Positions 1-8,883 are shown, numbered from the stretch's first letter. The stretch: 16,442 bases of DNA from Frankiaceae bacterium (GCA_026786045.1 JAJAYV010000349.1:1-16442), one strand, 5' to 3'. The notes: generated by a model from the letters alone, not told the origin. Numbers and translations: made by a program.

Positions 1-1
1 G

Positions 2-637
2 CAGAAGGCCGTCGAGCCGCTGGCCGCGGCCGCGCTGCTCGTCCACACCGGCGTCCCCCGTTCGGTCGACGTCGCCATCGACCTCGGCGCCGGGCGGCGC
101 CTGGTCGGCACGGTCGGCGGCCTGCACGGCGACGTCCTCGCGAGCACCTCGTACTCCGCCCTCGGCCCGAAGCACCGCATTGCGGCCTGGGTGCGGCTGC
201 TGGCCGTCGCCGCCGACGGGGCCGCGCCGGTGACGGCGGCGGTGACGACCGGGCGGGGCCCGCACCGGCGGCCGGTGTGGCGGTCGACGCTGACCGGGCC
301 CGACGACCCGTTGGCGCTCCTGCGCGACCTCGTCGGCCTGTACGACGAGGGGATGCGCGAGCCGCTGCCGATGGCGACCGGCGCCTCGCACGCCTACGCC
401 GCGCGCCGGGCGGCCGGCGACGAGGTCGGCCTCGCGCGAGACGCCGCCTGCAAGGACTGGGAGTCGATGTTCGGCGACGGGACCGACCGTCACCTCGCCT
501 ACGTCCTCGGGTCACCGGCGACGTTCGACGCGGTGACGGCCGCACCCGACCCCGGACCGGAGGGCACCCGCTTCGGTGCGCTCGCGCTGCGGCTGTGGGC
601 GCCGCCGCTCGCGCACGAGGCGGTGGGCGCCCCGTGA
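2..637 (+). CDS. recC: RecC, exonuclease V gamma subunit, C-terminal part (5' end outside window)
   Basis: The open frame enters from the left edge and gives the last 211 residues. RecC is the non-nuclease subunit of RecBCD; it splits the DNA strands, feeds them to RecB and RecD and reads Chi. The visible part fits the C-terminal RecC domain: a stretch on binding a partner's specificity (VHTGVPRSVDVAIDLGAG), a conserved VGGLHGDVLA-like turn, a lysine/histidine-rich GPKHRIAAWVRLL helix and a late WESMFG segment. Identification leans strongly on context, because the next two genes are unmistakable recB and recD in the order recC-recB-recD. The TGA stop at 635-637 overlaps the recB GTG start at 634 (GTGA), implying translational coupling. 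Whether the upstream part is intact cannot be seen. Confidence 0.9.
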   Translation, partial: QKAVEPLAAAALLVHTGVPRSVDVAIDLGAGRRLVGTVGGLHGDVLASTSYSALGPKHRIAAWVRLLAVAADGAAPVTAAVTTGRGPHRRPVWRSTLTGPDDPLALLRDLVGLYDEGMREPLPMATGASHAYAARRAAGDEVGLARDAACKDWESMFGDGTDRHLAYVLGSPATFDAVTAAPDPGPEGTRFGALALRLWAPPLAHEAVGAP

Positions 638-3600
638 GCTTCGACCTCTACGGCCCGCTGCCGACCGGGACGACCGTGCTGGAGGCCAGCGCCGGCACCG
701 GGAAGACCTGGACCATCGCCGCTCTCGCGACCCGCTACGTCGCCGAGGGTCGCGCCGAGCTGTCGCAGCTCATGCTCGCCACCTTCAGCCGGGCCGCGAC
801 CCAGGAGCTTCGCGAGCGGGTGCGCGAACGCCTTGCCTCGACCGCGCGCGGGCTGGTCGACCCCGACTGCCAGGACCCGCTCGTGCTGCACCTGCGCGGC
901 GCCGACGCCGACGAGGTGGCGCTGCGCCGCCGGCGCCTGGTGCGCGCGCTGTCGGACTTCGACCGGGCCACCATCGCGACGACCCACAGCTTCTGCCAGC
1001 AGGTCCTGGACAGCCTCGGGATGTCGGGCGACCACGAGCCCGGCGTGCAGCTGGTCGAGTCGGTCGACGAGCTGCTGCGGGAGGTCGTCGACGACCTTTA
1101 CCTCCGCAAGTTCGCCGCCCACGGCGCACCGCTGCCGGAGATCTCGCCCAAGGAAGCGCGCGAGGTCGCCCGCGCCGCGGTGGGGGACCGCTCCGCCCGG
1201 TTGGAGCCGGCCGACGCCGATGCCGCGTCACCGGCGGGGCAGCGGGTCGGCCTGGCCCGGGCCGTCCAGGTCGAGCTCGACCGGCGCAAGCGCCAGGCGT
1301 CCGTGCGCGACTTCGACGACCTGCTCGTCCTGCTCTGCGCGGTGCGGCGCGACCCGGTCCGCGGGCCGGCCGCCTGCGCGCGGCTGCGGGCGCGCTACGC
1401 CGTGGTGCTCGTCGACGAGTTCCAGGACACCGACCCCGTGCAGTGGGAGATCCTGCGCACCGCCTTCCACGGGCACACCGACCTGGTCCTCATCGGCGAC
1501 CCGAAGCAGGCGATCTACGCCTTCCGCGGCGCGGAGGTGCTCTCCTACCTCGGCGCCCGCGCCGACGCCGTCCGGTCGGCGACCCTCAGCACCAACTGGC
1601 GCAGTGACGAGGGGCTGCTCACCGCGCTGCACCACCTGCACGGCGACGCGGCGCTCGGCCACCCGCAGATCGTGGCGCAGCACGTCGCCGCCCACCACAC
1701 CGCACGGCGGATGCCCGGCACGCCGCCGTTCCGGCTCAGGGTGCTGGACCGCAGCGGTGCCGGACCGATCGGGCGCAGCGGCTTCCCCGGCATCAGCGGG
1801 CTGCGCGAGAAGGTCGCGGCCGACGTCGCCGCCGACGTCGTGCGGCTGCTCGACAGCCGCGCGCCGCTCGAGCTCGACGGGGTGGTGGCGCCGGTGCAGC
1901 CCGGCGACATCGCGGTGCTGGTCCGCAAGCACGTGCACGGCGCGATGGTGCAGGCGGCGCTCGAGGCCGCGGGTGTCCCGTGCGTCCTGTCCAGCAGCAC
2001 CAGCGTCTTCACGACGCCCGCGGCGCGCGACTGGCTGTGGTTGCTGCAGGCGCTCGAGCAGCCGCACCGCGCCGGCCGGGTCCGGCTCGCGGCGCTCACC
2101 CCGCTGCTCGGCCGGACCGCCGCCGCGCTCGATGCCGACCCCGACCGGGCGCTGGAGGAGGTCGGCGGGCTCCTGCGCGACGCCGTCGAGCGCTTCGCCG
2201 AGGCCGGGCTGGCAGCGGCCTTCGAGCACCTCGCGGTCCGCACCGGGCTGGAGGGCCGGCTGCTGTCGGTCGAGAGCGGCGAGCGTCGGCTGACCGACCT
2301 GCGGCACCTCGCGCAGGCCCTCAACCGGGCCGCCGTCGAGGAGGCGCTCGGGCTCTCGGCACTGGTCAGCTGGCTGGCCGAGCGGGTCGAGGATCCCGAC
2401 ACCGGCACCGCCGGCGAGCGCAGCCGGCGGCTCGAGACCGACGCCGCGGCCGTCCAGATCGTCACCGTCCACGCCAGCAAGGGGCTCGAGTTCCCGGTCG
2501 TCTACGTCCCCTACGGCTGGGACGGCGGCAAGGCGTCCACGCCCGCCACGCTGCGCCTGCACGACGACGCGGGCGACCGGGTGCTCGACGTCGGCGGCAA
2601 GGGCGGACCCGGCTGGGACGCGCGCAAGAAGCGCGCCGACGCCGAGGACGAGGGCGAGGAGCTGCGGCTGCTCTACGTCGCGCTGACCCGCGCGCAGTGC
2701 TCGGTCGTCGTGCACTGGGCGCCGTCCGCGAGCGGCGGGTCCGCCCCGCTGCACCGGCTGCTCCTCGGCCGCACCGTGGGCGACCCCGTCCCGGCCGCCC
2801 GGGTCAAGGTGCCCGAGGACGACGCCGTGGCGCTGGCCCGGTTGACGGAGTGGGGCTGGCCGCCCGAAATCGCCGTGGAGGCAGTTGGTCTCGTGACCCC
2901 GGCCCGGTGGGCGCCCGCGGCCGGCGCGCCCCGGCCGCTCGACGTCGCGCGCTTCGCCCGCACCCTCGACACCGCCTGGCGCCGCACGTCCTACTCAGCG
3001 CTCACCTCCTCGGTGCACGACGCGCCGCGGGTCAGCAGCGAGCCCGAGTCGCCCGGCACCACCGACGAACCCGAGCAGCCGCCGCCCGTCGACGTCGCCG
3101 CCGGCGGACCGCCGTCGCCGATGAACAGCCTGCCTGCCGGCGCCGCCTTCGGGACGCTGGTTCACGAGGTGCTCGAGGAGGTCGACACCTCGGCCGCCGA
3201 CCTTCCCGCCGAGCTGCTCGACCGGTGTCGGCAGGCAGTCGCCCGGCGGCTCGCCGCGGTCGACCCGCAGGAGCTGGCCGCGGCACTGCTGCCGGTGCTG
3301 CACACCCCGCTCAGCGCGGGCACCCCCGCATTCACCGCCGCATGCACCCTCGCCGACGTGGCGCCCGCGGACCGGCTGGCCGAGCTGGACTTCGAGCTGC
3401 CGCTGTCCGGCGGCGACGACGTGACCGCGACGCAGGCCCGGCTGCGCGACGTGGCCGGCCTGCTGCGCCGGCACCTGCCCGCCGACGACGTGCTGGCGCC
3501 CTACGCCGACCTGCTCGAGACCGTCGACGCTGCGCCGCTGCGCGGCTACCTGTCCGGCAGCATCGACGCGGTCCTGCGGCTGCCCGGCCCGTCGTACGTC

Positions 3601-3915
3601 GTCGTGGACTACAAGACCAACCGGCTCGGCCGCGGCGACCTCACCGCGCTGCACTACGTCCGGGAGGCGATGGCGGCCGAGATGCTGCGCGCCCACTACC
3701 CGCTGCAGGCCTTGCTCTACGCGGTGGCGCTGCACCGCTTCCTGCGCTGGCGCCAGCCCGGCTACGACCCCGAGCGCCACCTCGGCGGGGTGCAGTACCT
3801 CTTCGTCCGCGGCATGGTCGGGCCCGAGACCCCCTCGGGCTGCGGGGTCTTCGACTGGCACCCCCCGGCGCCGCTCGTCGTCGCGATGTCGGACCTGCTC
3901 GCGGGGTCCGCGTGA
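634..3915 (+). CDS. recB: RecB, exonuclease V beta subunit (helicase-nuclease)
   Basis: 1093 residues from the GTG at 634; E. coli RecB has 1180. RecB is the 3'-5' SF1 helicase and only nuclease of RecBCD, and loads RecA. All helicase motifs are visible: Walker A ASAGTGKT (residues 18-25), motif II VDEFQDTD (from 260), motif III IGDPKQAIYAFRGA (from 287), motif IV STNWRSD, motif V VHASKGLEFP (from 612) and motif VI LYVALTRAQ (from 680). The C-terminal nuclease is complete: H844 in GTLVHEVLEE, D978 in GSIDAVL, and D992/K994 in VVDYKTN, matching the metal-binding and catalytic residues known from E. coli. Residues about 795-835 are a Pro/Glu-rich linker. The open frame extends upstream to 277, but that part overlaps recC and is a shadow; GTG 634 puts Walker A at the usual distance from the N terminus and gives the GTGA overlap. 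It ends with a GTGA overlap into recD. Confidence 0.97.
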   Translation: MSFDLYGPLPTGTTVLEASAGTGKTWTIAALATRYVAEGRAELSQLMLATFSRAATQELRERVRERLASTARGLVDPDCQDPLVLHLRGADADEVALRRRRLVRALSDFDRATIATTHSFCQQVLDSLGMSGDHEPGVQLVESVDELLREVVDDLYLRKFAAHGAPLPEISPKEAREVARAAVGDRSARLEPADADAASPAGQRVGLARAVQVELDRRKRQASVRDFDDLLVLLCAVRRDPVRGPAACARLRARYAVVLVDEFQDTDPVQWEILRTAFHGHTDLVLIGDPKQAIYAFRGAEVLSYLGARADAVRSATLSTNWRSDEGLLTALHHLHGDAALGHPQIVAQHVAAHHTARRMPGTPPFRLRVLDRSGAGPIGRSGFPGISGLREKVAADVAADVVRLLDSRAPLELDGVVAPVQPGDIAVLVRKHVHGAMVQAALEAAGVPCVLSSSTSVFTTPAARDWLWLLQALEQPHRAGRVRLAALTPLLGRTAAALDADPDRALEEVGGLLRDAVERFAEAGLAAAFEHLAVRTGLEGRLLSVESGERRLTDLRHLAQALNRAAVEEALGLSALVSWLAERVEDPDTGTAGERSRRLETDAAAVQIVTVHASKGLEFPVVYVPYGWDGGKASTPATLRLHDDAGDRVLDVGGKGGPGWDARKKRADAEDEGEELRLLYVALTRAQCSVVVHWAPSASGGSAPLHRLLLGRTVGDPVPAARVKVPEDDAVALARLTEWGWPPEIAVEAVGLVTPARWAPAAGAPRPLDVARFARTLDTAWRRTSYSALTSSVHDAPRVSSEPESPGTTDEPEQPPPVDVAAGGPPSPMNSLPAGAAFGTLVHEVLEEVDTSAADLPAELLDRCRQAVARRLAAVDPQELAAALLPVLHTPLSAGTPAFTAACTLADVAPADRLAELDFELPLSGGDDVTATQARLRDVAGLLRRHLPADDVLAPYADLLETVDAAPLRGYLSGSIDAVLRLPGPSYVVVDYKTNRLGRGDLTALHYVREAMAAEMLRAHYPLQALLYAVALHRFLRWRQPGYDPERHLGGVQYLFVRGMVGPETPSGCGVFDWHPPAPLVVAMSDLLAGSA

Positions 3916-5735
3916 GGGCGGCGCAGGCCGAGGGCCTGCTCGGCGCCTTCAGCGACGCGGGCGTGCTCGAGGCGGCCGACGTGCACGTCGCGCGGCGCCT
4001 CGGCGCGCTCGGCCGCGAGAGCGGCGAGCAGGTGCTGCTCGCGACCGCACTGGCGGTGCGGGCCGTCCGGCTCGGCGCGACCTGCCTCGAGCTCGCGCGG
4101 CTGGCCGATGTCACGCTCGACGAGGACTCCGAGGTCGACGTCACGAGCCTGCCGTGGCCGGCGGTCGCTGAGGTGGTCACCGCGCTGCGCGCCAGCCCGC
4201 TGGTCGTGGGCAGCGAGGCCGGCACCCTGCGGCCGCTGCGGCTCGTCGACACCGACGGCGGCCCGCTGCTCTACCTCGCGCGCTACTGGAAGCAGGAGCA
4301 GGCCGTGCGCGACCTGCTCGACGACCGCGCCCTCACCCGGCCGCCCGCGCCGCCCGACCTCGAGGCGCGGCTCGCCAACCTGTTCCGCGACAGCTCCGGC
4401 CCGGACCGCCAGCGGATCGCGGTCGCCCTGGCGGCGACCCGGTGGACCACCGTCCTGGCCGGCGGTCCCGGCACCGGCAAGACCACGACCGTCGCGCGGG
4501 TGCTGGCGCTGCTGCAGCAGCCCGGCCTGCGGGTGGCCCTCGCCGCCCCCACCGGCAAGGCCGCCGCGCGGCTGCAGGAGTCCGTCCGCGAGCAGGCCGG
4601 CGGGCTCGGCCTGCCCGCGGAACTGACCGCGATGACGCTGCACCGGCTGCTCGGCTGGCGCCCCGACAGCGCCACCCGCTTCCGGCACGACGCCACCAAC
4701 CGCCTGCCGTACGACGTGGTGGTCGTCGACGAGACCTCGATGGTGTCGCTGACGCTCATGGCGCGGCTGCTCGAGGCGGTCCGGCCCGACGCGCGGCTGC
4801 TGCTCGTCGGCGACCCGGACCAGCTCACCTCGATCGACGCCGGCGCGGTGCTCGCCGACCTGGTCGCCCGGCCGGTCACCGGCACCCCCGACCCGATGCT
4901 CGAGCAGCTCGTCGCCGGCGACCTGACCGCTGCGGCCGACCCGGACGAGGCCGCGCTCACCCCGCTCGAGCGCGACCGGCTGCGCGGCGGAGTCGTGCGG
5001 CTCAGCCGGGGCCGGCGCTTCGGCGGCGTGATCGCCGAGCTCGCCCTCGCCGTGCGCGAGGGGCGGGCCGACCGGGCGCTGGAGCTGCTGCGCAGCGGCG
5101 ACCCCGCGGTCTCCTTCGTCGAGACGCGTGACGTCGAGGCGGTGCGCGCCGACGTCGTGCGCTCCTCGCTGGCGGTCACCGCCGCCGCCGAGGCTGGGCA
5201 CGTGGCGGCCGCGCTGATGGCGCTGGAGGACCACCGGCTGCTGTGCGCCCACCGGCAGGGGCCGTACGGAGTCGCCGACTGGGACCGCAGCGCGCTCGGC
5301 TGGGTCGGCCAGGCGCTGGGCCGGCCGCTCGACCCGCGCAGCTGGTACCCCGGGCAGCCGCTGCTCGTCACCCGCAACGACCACGACGCCAAGGTCTACA
5401 ACGGCGACACCGGCGTGGTGGTCCGGCGCGGTGACGACCTCGTCGCGGCCTTCGCGCGGGGGAGCAGCCCCGTGGTCCTGCACCCCGGGCGGATCGGCGA
5501 CGTGCGGACCGTCTACGCCATGACCATCCACCGCGCGCAGGGCTCGCAGTACTCCACCGTCTCGGTGGTTCTGCCGGCCACGGCGTCGTCGCTGCTGACC
5601 CGCGAGCTGCTCTACACCGCCATCACCCGGGCGCGCGGGCACGTGCGGGTCCTCGGTACCGAGGAGTCGGTGCGCGCCGGGATCGGCCGCCAGGTCCTGC
5701 GCGCCAGCGGACTGCGCCGCATCGTCCTGCCGTAG
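3912..5735 (+). CDS. recD: RecD, exonuclease V alpha subunit (5'-3' helicase)
   Basis: 607 residues from the GTG at 3912, about the length of E. coli RecD (608). RecD is the fast SF1B 5'-3' motor of RecBCD. The N-terminal domain (about 1-150) contacts RecC in the family. The motor carries Walker A GGPGTGKTTT (184-193, K190), motif Ia AAPTGKAAARL, Walker B VVVDETSMV (D273/E274), motif III LLLVGDPDQL, the late motif IHRAQGSQYSTV (539-550) and motif VI YTAITRAR with the arginine finger around R573. No key residue is missing, so recB and recD should give an active enzyme if the unseen part of recC is intact. The start overlaps the recB stop (GTGA). The frame is open far upstream to 1980, but that lies inside recB in another frame and is rejected. 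Confidence 0.97.
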   Translation: MRAAQAEGLLGAFSDAGVLEAADVHVARRLGALGRESGEQVLLATALAVRAVRLGATCLELARLADVTLDEDSEVDVTSLPWPAVAEVVTALRASPLVVGSEAGTLRPLRLVDTDGGPLLYLARYWKQEQAVRDLLDDRALTRPPAPPDLEARLANLFRDSSGPDRQRIAVALAATRWTTVLAGGPGTGKTTTVARVLALLQQPGLRVALAAPTGKAAARLQESVREQAGGLGLPAELTAMTLHRLLGWRPDSATRFRHDATNRLPYDVVVVDETSMVSLTLMARLLEAVRPDARLLLVGDPDQLTSIDAGAVLADLVARPVTGTPDPMLEQLVAGDLTAAADPDEAALTPLERDRLRGGVVRLSRGRRFGGVIAELALAVREGRADRALELLRSGDPAVSFVETRDVEAVRADVVRSSLAVTAAAEAGHVAAALMALEDHRLLCAHRQGPYGVADWDRSALGWVGQALGRPLDPRSWYPGQPLLVTRNDHDAKVYNGDTGVVVRRGDDLVAAFARGSSPVVLHPGRIGDVRTVYAMTIHRAQGSQYSTVSVVLPATASSLLTRELLYTAITRARGHVRVLGTEESVRAGIGRQVLRASGLRRIVLP

Positions 5736-5746
5736 CTCACCGGGAC

Positions 5747-5759
5747 GGCCCGCCGGGCC
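5747..5759 (+). terminator. Short GC hairpin after recD (weak terminator candidate)
   Basis: A 5-bp stem GGCCC/GGGCC with a 3-base loop lies 11 bases after the recD stop. There is no T-tract and the stem is short, so termination is only a possibility. It sits immediately before the first possible start of the MFS gene. Confidence 0.25.
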
Positions 5760-5760
5760 C

Positions 5761-7289
5761 GTGCGGTTGGCTCCTCTCGTGACCGTCCCCGCCGTGACCC
5801 GCGCCTCGGTCGGGCTGCGGTCCGAGCGCGGCCCGGTCCTCGGGTCGATCATGCTGAGCACCGGGCTCATCGCGCTCGACAGCACGATCATCGCCACCGC
5901 GGTGCCGAGCATCGTCGACGACCTCGGCGGCTTCAGCAGCTTCCCGTGGCTGTTCAGCGTCTACCTGCTGGCGCAGGCCGTCACCGTCCCGGTCTACGGC
6001 AAGCTCGCCGACGTCCTGGGCCGCAAGCCGGTACTGCTGTTCGGCATCGGCGTCTTCCTCGTCGCCTCACTGCTGTGCGGGCTGGCCTGGTCGATGCCGG
6101 CGCTCATCGCCGCGCGCGCCCTGCAGGGCATCGGGGCGGGCGCGATCCAGCCGATCGGGCTGACCGTCATCGGCGACCTCTACAGCGTCGCGGAGCGGGC
6201 CAAGGTGCAGGGCTACGTCGCGTCGGTGTGGGCCGCCTCGTCCGTGCTCGGCCCGACCCTCGGCGGGGTGTTCAGCGACTACCTGTCCTGGCGCTGGATC
6301 TTCTTCATCAACCTGCCGCTCGGGGCGCTGGCGCTGCTGTCGCTGCGCAAGCACTTCACCGAGTCTCTGGTGCGCACCCCGCACCGCTTCGACGTCGCCG
6401 GCGCGCTGTGCTGCTCACCGTCGGCTGCTCGCTGCTCATCCTCGGCCTGCTCGAGGGCGGCACCGGCTGGGCGTGGGGCTCGGCCACGTCCTACGCCGTG
6501 CTCGGCAGCTCGCTGGTGCTGCTGGTCGCGTTCTTCCTCGTCGAGCGGCGGGCGGCCGAGCCGGTCCTGCCGCTGTGGGTGCTGCGGCGGCGGATCCTCG
6601 TCGGGGGCAACCTCGCCGCGATGGGCGTCGGCGCGCTGCTCATCGGGCTCAGCAGCTACGTCCCCACCTGGGTGCAGGGCGTGCTCGGCACGGGCGCCGT
6701 CGAGGCCGGGCTGACCCTCGGCGCGCTCACCCTCGGCTGGCCGATCACCGCCGCGCTGTCCGGCCGGCTGTACCTGCGGATCGGCTTCCGCGACACCGCG
6801 CTCATCGGCGTCGCGATCGCGATGGGCGGCGCGACCTGGACCGCGCTGCTGCCCGACACCGCCCAGGTCTGGCAGGTCGCCCTGGCGATGTTCGTCACCG
6901 GACTCGGGATGGGCCTGTCGTCCAGCCCGCTGGTCGTGGCGGTCCAGTCGGTCGTCGACTGGGACCGGCGCGGCGTCGTCACGGGCAGCACGATGTTCTT
7001 TCGCGCGCTGGGCTCGGCGATCGGTGCTGCGATCTTCGGCGCGGTCGCCAACACCTCGCTGTCCCGACGGTTCGACGACGCGCCCGCCGCGCTGCGCGAC
7101 GCCCTGCCCGCCGACGTCGACGGGACGGCGGCGGCCCTTGCCACGCCCGGCCCGGTCGCCGACTTCACCCGCGAGGCGCTGCACGCCGCCTCGCACAGCG
7201 TCTTCGTCGGGATCGCCGTGGCCACCGCGGTCGTCGCGGTCGCCGTCGCGGTGGTCCCCCGCCGGGCGGAGCCGCTGGTCTTGGAGTGA
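5761..7289 (+). pseudogene. DHA2-family MFS multidrug transporter, frameshifted
   Basis: Two overlapping frames together encode one protein of about 508 residues, the usual size of a 14-helix DHA2 drug:H+ antiporter. Frame 1 from 5761 carries the N-terminal half: TM1 motif LDSTIIATAVP, loop 2-3 motif A GKLADVLGRKP, motif B ALQGIGAGAIQPIG, antiporter motif C SVLGPTLGGVFSDY, then WRWIFFINLPLG. At 6406-6410 (context gcgctgtgctgctcacc) homologous-looking sequence moves to frame 3 and continues with membrane helices to the stop at 7287-7289. One base is missing relative to an intact gene. If real, translation in frame 1 ends at 6714 after a non-transporter tail, and the gene is dead. A sequencing or assembly error is equally possible. 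The start is uncertain (GTG 5761, 5779 or 5794; no clear ribosome site). Substrate cannot be inferred. Confidence 0.85.
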
Positions 7290-7383
7290 GTGCCGTTCGC
7301 CAGGACGCTGACCGGCCCCCGATCGTCCGGCTCGGCATCCGGGTGTAGGTCAGGGTGCAGGCGGTCGCCGATGAGTTCGGGAC

Positions 7384-7416
7384 CCTCCCGTCGTCTACGT
7401 TGCGACGAGAGGGAGG
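7384..7416 (+). promoter_or_regulatory. Hairpin that sequesters the ribosome binding site of the propeller gene
   Basis: CCTCCC (7384-7389) pairs with GGGAGG (7411-7416), and TCGTC (7391-7395) pairs with GACGA (7404-7408), around an 8-base loop TACGTTGC. The two helices (6 + 5 bp) are separated by a 1x2 internal loop. GGGAGG is the only good Shine-Dalgarno sequence for the ATG at 7422 (5-base spacer), so the folded RNA would hide it. The pairing is read directly from the sequence; a role in translation control is inference. Confidence 0.5.
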
Positions 7417-7421
7417 CCGCC

Positions 7422-8552
7422 ATGGCAGGCGCACGGGTTCTGGTCGGGACGAAGAAGGGCGCGTTCGTCCTCACGAGCGACCAGCGGCGGCAGGACTGGA
7501 AGGTCGACGGGCCGCACTTCGCGGGCTGGGAGATCTACCATCTGAAGGGCTCGCCGGCCGACCCGGACCGGCTGTGGGCCAGCCAGTCCGGTGGCTGGTT
7601 CGGCCAAGTCGTGCAGCGCTCCGACGACGGCGGGCTGTCCTGGGACGCGGTCGGCAACGACTTCGCGTACGAGCCGCTGGAGGGCCGCGAGGGCGCCGGT
7701 ACGCACCAGGACTTCGACGGCACGCCCAAGCCGTGGGAGTTCACCCGGGTGTGGCACCTCGAGCCGTCGCTGACCGACCCCGACACCGTCTTCGCCGGCG
7801 TCGAGGACGCCGCGCTGTTCAAGAGCACAGACGGCGGCGCGTCGTGGAAGGAGCTGTCCGGGCTGCGCGGCCACGGCTCCGGCCCGCAGTGGCAGCCAGG
7901 CGCCGGCGGGCTGTGTCTGCACACGCTGCTGCTGCACCCGACCGACGAGCAGCGGATGTTCGCCGCGATCAGCGCCGCGGGCGCCTTCCGCACCGACGAC
8001 GGCGGCGCGAGCTGGCTGCCGATCAACAAGGGCTTGCTGTCTGGGGAGATCCCGCAGCAGGAGGCCGAGGTCGGCCACTGCGTTCACAACCTGGCTCTGC
8101 ACCCGTCGCGGCCGGACACGCTCTACATGCAGAAGCACTGGGACGTCATGCGCAGCGACGACGCGGGCGCGTCCTGGTACGAGATCAGCGGCGACCTGCC
8201 GACCGACTTCGGCTTCCCGATCGACGTGCACGCGCACGAGCCCGAGACGGTCTACGTCGTGCCGATCACCAGCGACTACTTCCACGTCGTGCCGGACGGC
8301 AAGCTGCGCGTGTACCGCAGCCGGACCGGCGGCGGCGAGTGGGAACCGCTCACCAAGGGCCTGCCGCAGCAGCACTGCTACGTCAACGTGCTGCGCGACG
8401 CGATGGCCGTCGACGCGTTCGACGACTGCGGCGTCTACTTCGGCACCACCGGGGGGCAGGTCTACTGCTCCCCCGACGGTGGGGACAGCTGGCAGTGCAT
8501 CGTGCGCGACCTGCCGGCGGTGCTGTCGGTGGAGGTGCAGACGCTCCGATGA
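7422..8552 (+). CDS. Asp-box (BNR/sialidase-like) beta-propeller protein
   Basis: 376 residues. Six Asp-box repeats of the S/T-x-D-G-G-x-S-W type are visible: SDDGGLSW (from 67), STDGGASW (135), TDDGGASW (191), SDDAGASW (245), SRTGGGEW (300) and SPDGGDSW (350), spaced 50-68 residues. An N-terminal degenerate unit (VGTKKGAFVLTSDQ...DW, about 8-26) makes a seven-bladed propeller likely. No signal peptide or membrane helix is seen, so it is probably cytoplasmic, unlike secreted sialidases. I see no clear sialidase catalytic set (arginine triad, FRIP motif), so hydrolase activity should not be assumed; a scaffold or ligand-binding role is as likely. The ATG at 7422 is chosen because GGGAGG lies 5 bases upstream and the conserved-looking propeller starts right after it. 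The stop overlaps the next start (ATGA), coupling it to a MoaD-like protein. Confidence 0.9.
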   Translation: MAGARVLVGTKKGAFVLTSDQRRQDWKVDGPHFAGWEIYHLKGSPADPDRLWASQSGGWFGQVVQRSDDGGLSWDAVGNDFAYEPLEGREGAGTHQDFDGTPKPWEFTRVWHLEPSLTDPDTVFAGVEDAALFKSTDGGASWKELSGLRGHGSGPQWQPGAGGLCLHTLLLHPTDEQRMFAAISAAGAFRTDDGGASWLPINKGLLSGEIPQQEAEVGHCVHNLALHPSRPDTLYMQKHWDVMRSDDAGASWYEISGDLPTDFGFPIDVHAHEPETVYVVPITSDYFHVVPDGKLRVYRSRTGGGEWEPLTKGLPQQHCYVNVLRDAMAVDAFDDCGVYFGTTGGQVYCSPDGGDSWQCIVRDLPAVLSVEVQTLR

Positions 8553-8836
8553 CGCGGGTCGTCCTGCCCCACCACCTGCGGTCGCTGGCCCGTCTCGACG
8601 GCGAGGTGCAGGTCGAGGCGCGCACCACCCGCGAGGTGCTGGACGCGCTGGAGGCCGCGCACCCCGCGCTGCGCGGGACGCTGCGCGACTCCGGCAGCGG
8701 CCAGCGCCGGCCGTTCGTGCGGTTCTACGCATGCAGCGAGGACCTGTCGCACGTCTCGCTGGACGACCCGCTGCCCGCCGCCGTGCTCCGCGGCGACGAG
8801 CCGTTCCTCGTGATCGGGGCGATGGCCGGCGGCTGA
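8549..8836 (+). CDS. MoaD/ThiS-like ubiquitin-fold protein with C-terminal Gly-Gly
   Basis: 95 residues ending ...FLVIGAMAGG. The length, the RFY-x-C-SEDL-x-HVSLDDPL stretch (about 57-75), the GDEPFLVIGAMAGG end and the terminal diglycine are typical of beta-grasp sulfur-carrier proteins (MoaD, ThiS), in which an E1-like enzyme adenylates the last glycine before thiocarboxylation or conjugation. No E1/MoeB/ThiF, MoaE, ThiG or JAB peptidase gene is in the window, so molybdopterin synthesis is not supported by context. The start ATG overlaps the stop of the propeller gene (ATGA), with GGAGGT 12 bases upstream inside that gene, so the two are very likely made together. It may be a dedicated sulfur carrier or protein modifier acting with the propeller; that is inference. 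Confidence 0.85.
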   Translation: MTRVVLPHHLRSLARLDGEVQVEARTTREVLDALEAAHPALRGTLRDSGSGQRRPFVRFYACSEDLSHVSLDDPLPAAVLRGDEPFLVIGAMAGG

Positions 8837-8860
8837 CCGCGGTACCCACCGGTAACCCGC

Positions 8861-8883
8861 GCGCTCGTGCGAGGGTCGAGCGC
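8861..8883 (+). terminator. Perfect 7-bp hairpin after the propeller/MoaD operon
   Basis: GCGCTCG (8861-8867) and CGAGCGC (8877-8883) form a perfect stem with a 9-base loop. It lies 24 bases after the MoaD-like stop and 25 bases before the next start. There is no T-tract, so it may be a weak terminator or a leader structure for the downstream gene. Confidence 0.35.

Noticed and set aside
277..633. Upstream extension of the recB frame (120 extra residues)
   Set aside because: It overlaps recC completely, is an arginine-rich shadow, and GTG 634 gives the family-like N terminus and a GTGA overlap.
3762..5912. 716-residue open frame on the minus strand opposite recD
   Set aside because: Composition is Gly/Arg/Ala/His-rich without motifs, and it lies antisense to a gene with all RecD motifs; typical of GC-rich shadows.
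6400..6412. Programmed -1 frameshifting in the MFS gene
   Set aside because: No slippery heptamer is present at the junction, and such control is not known for DHA2 transporters.
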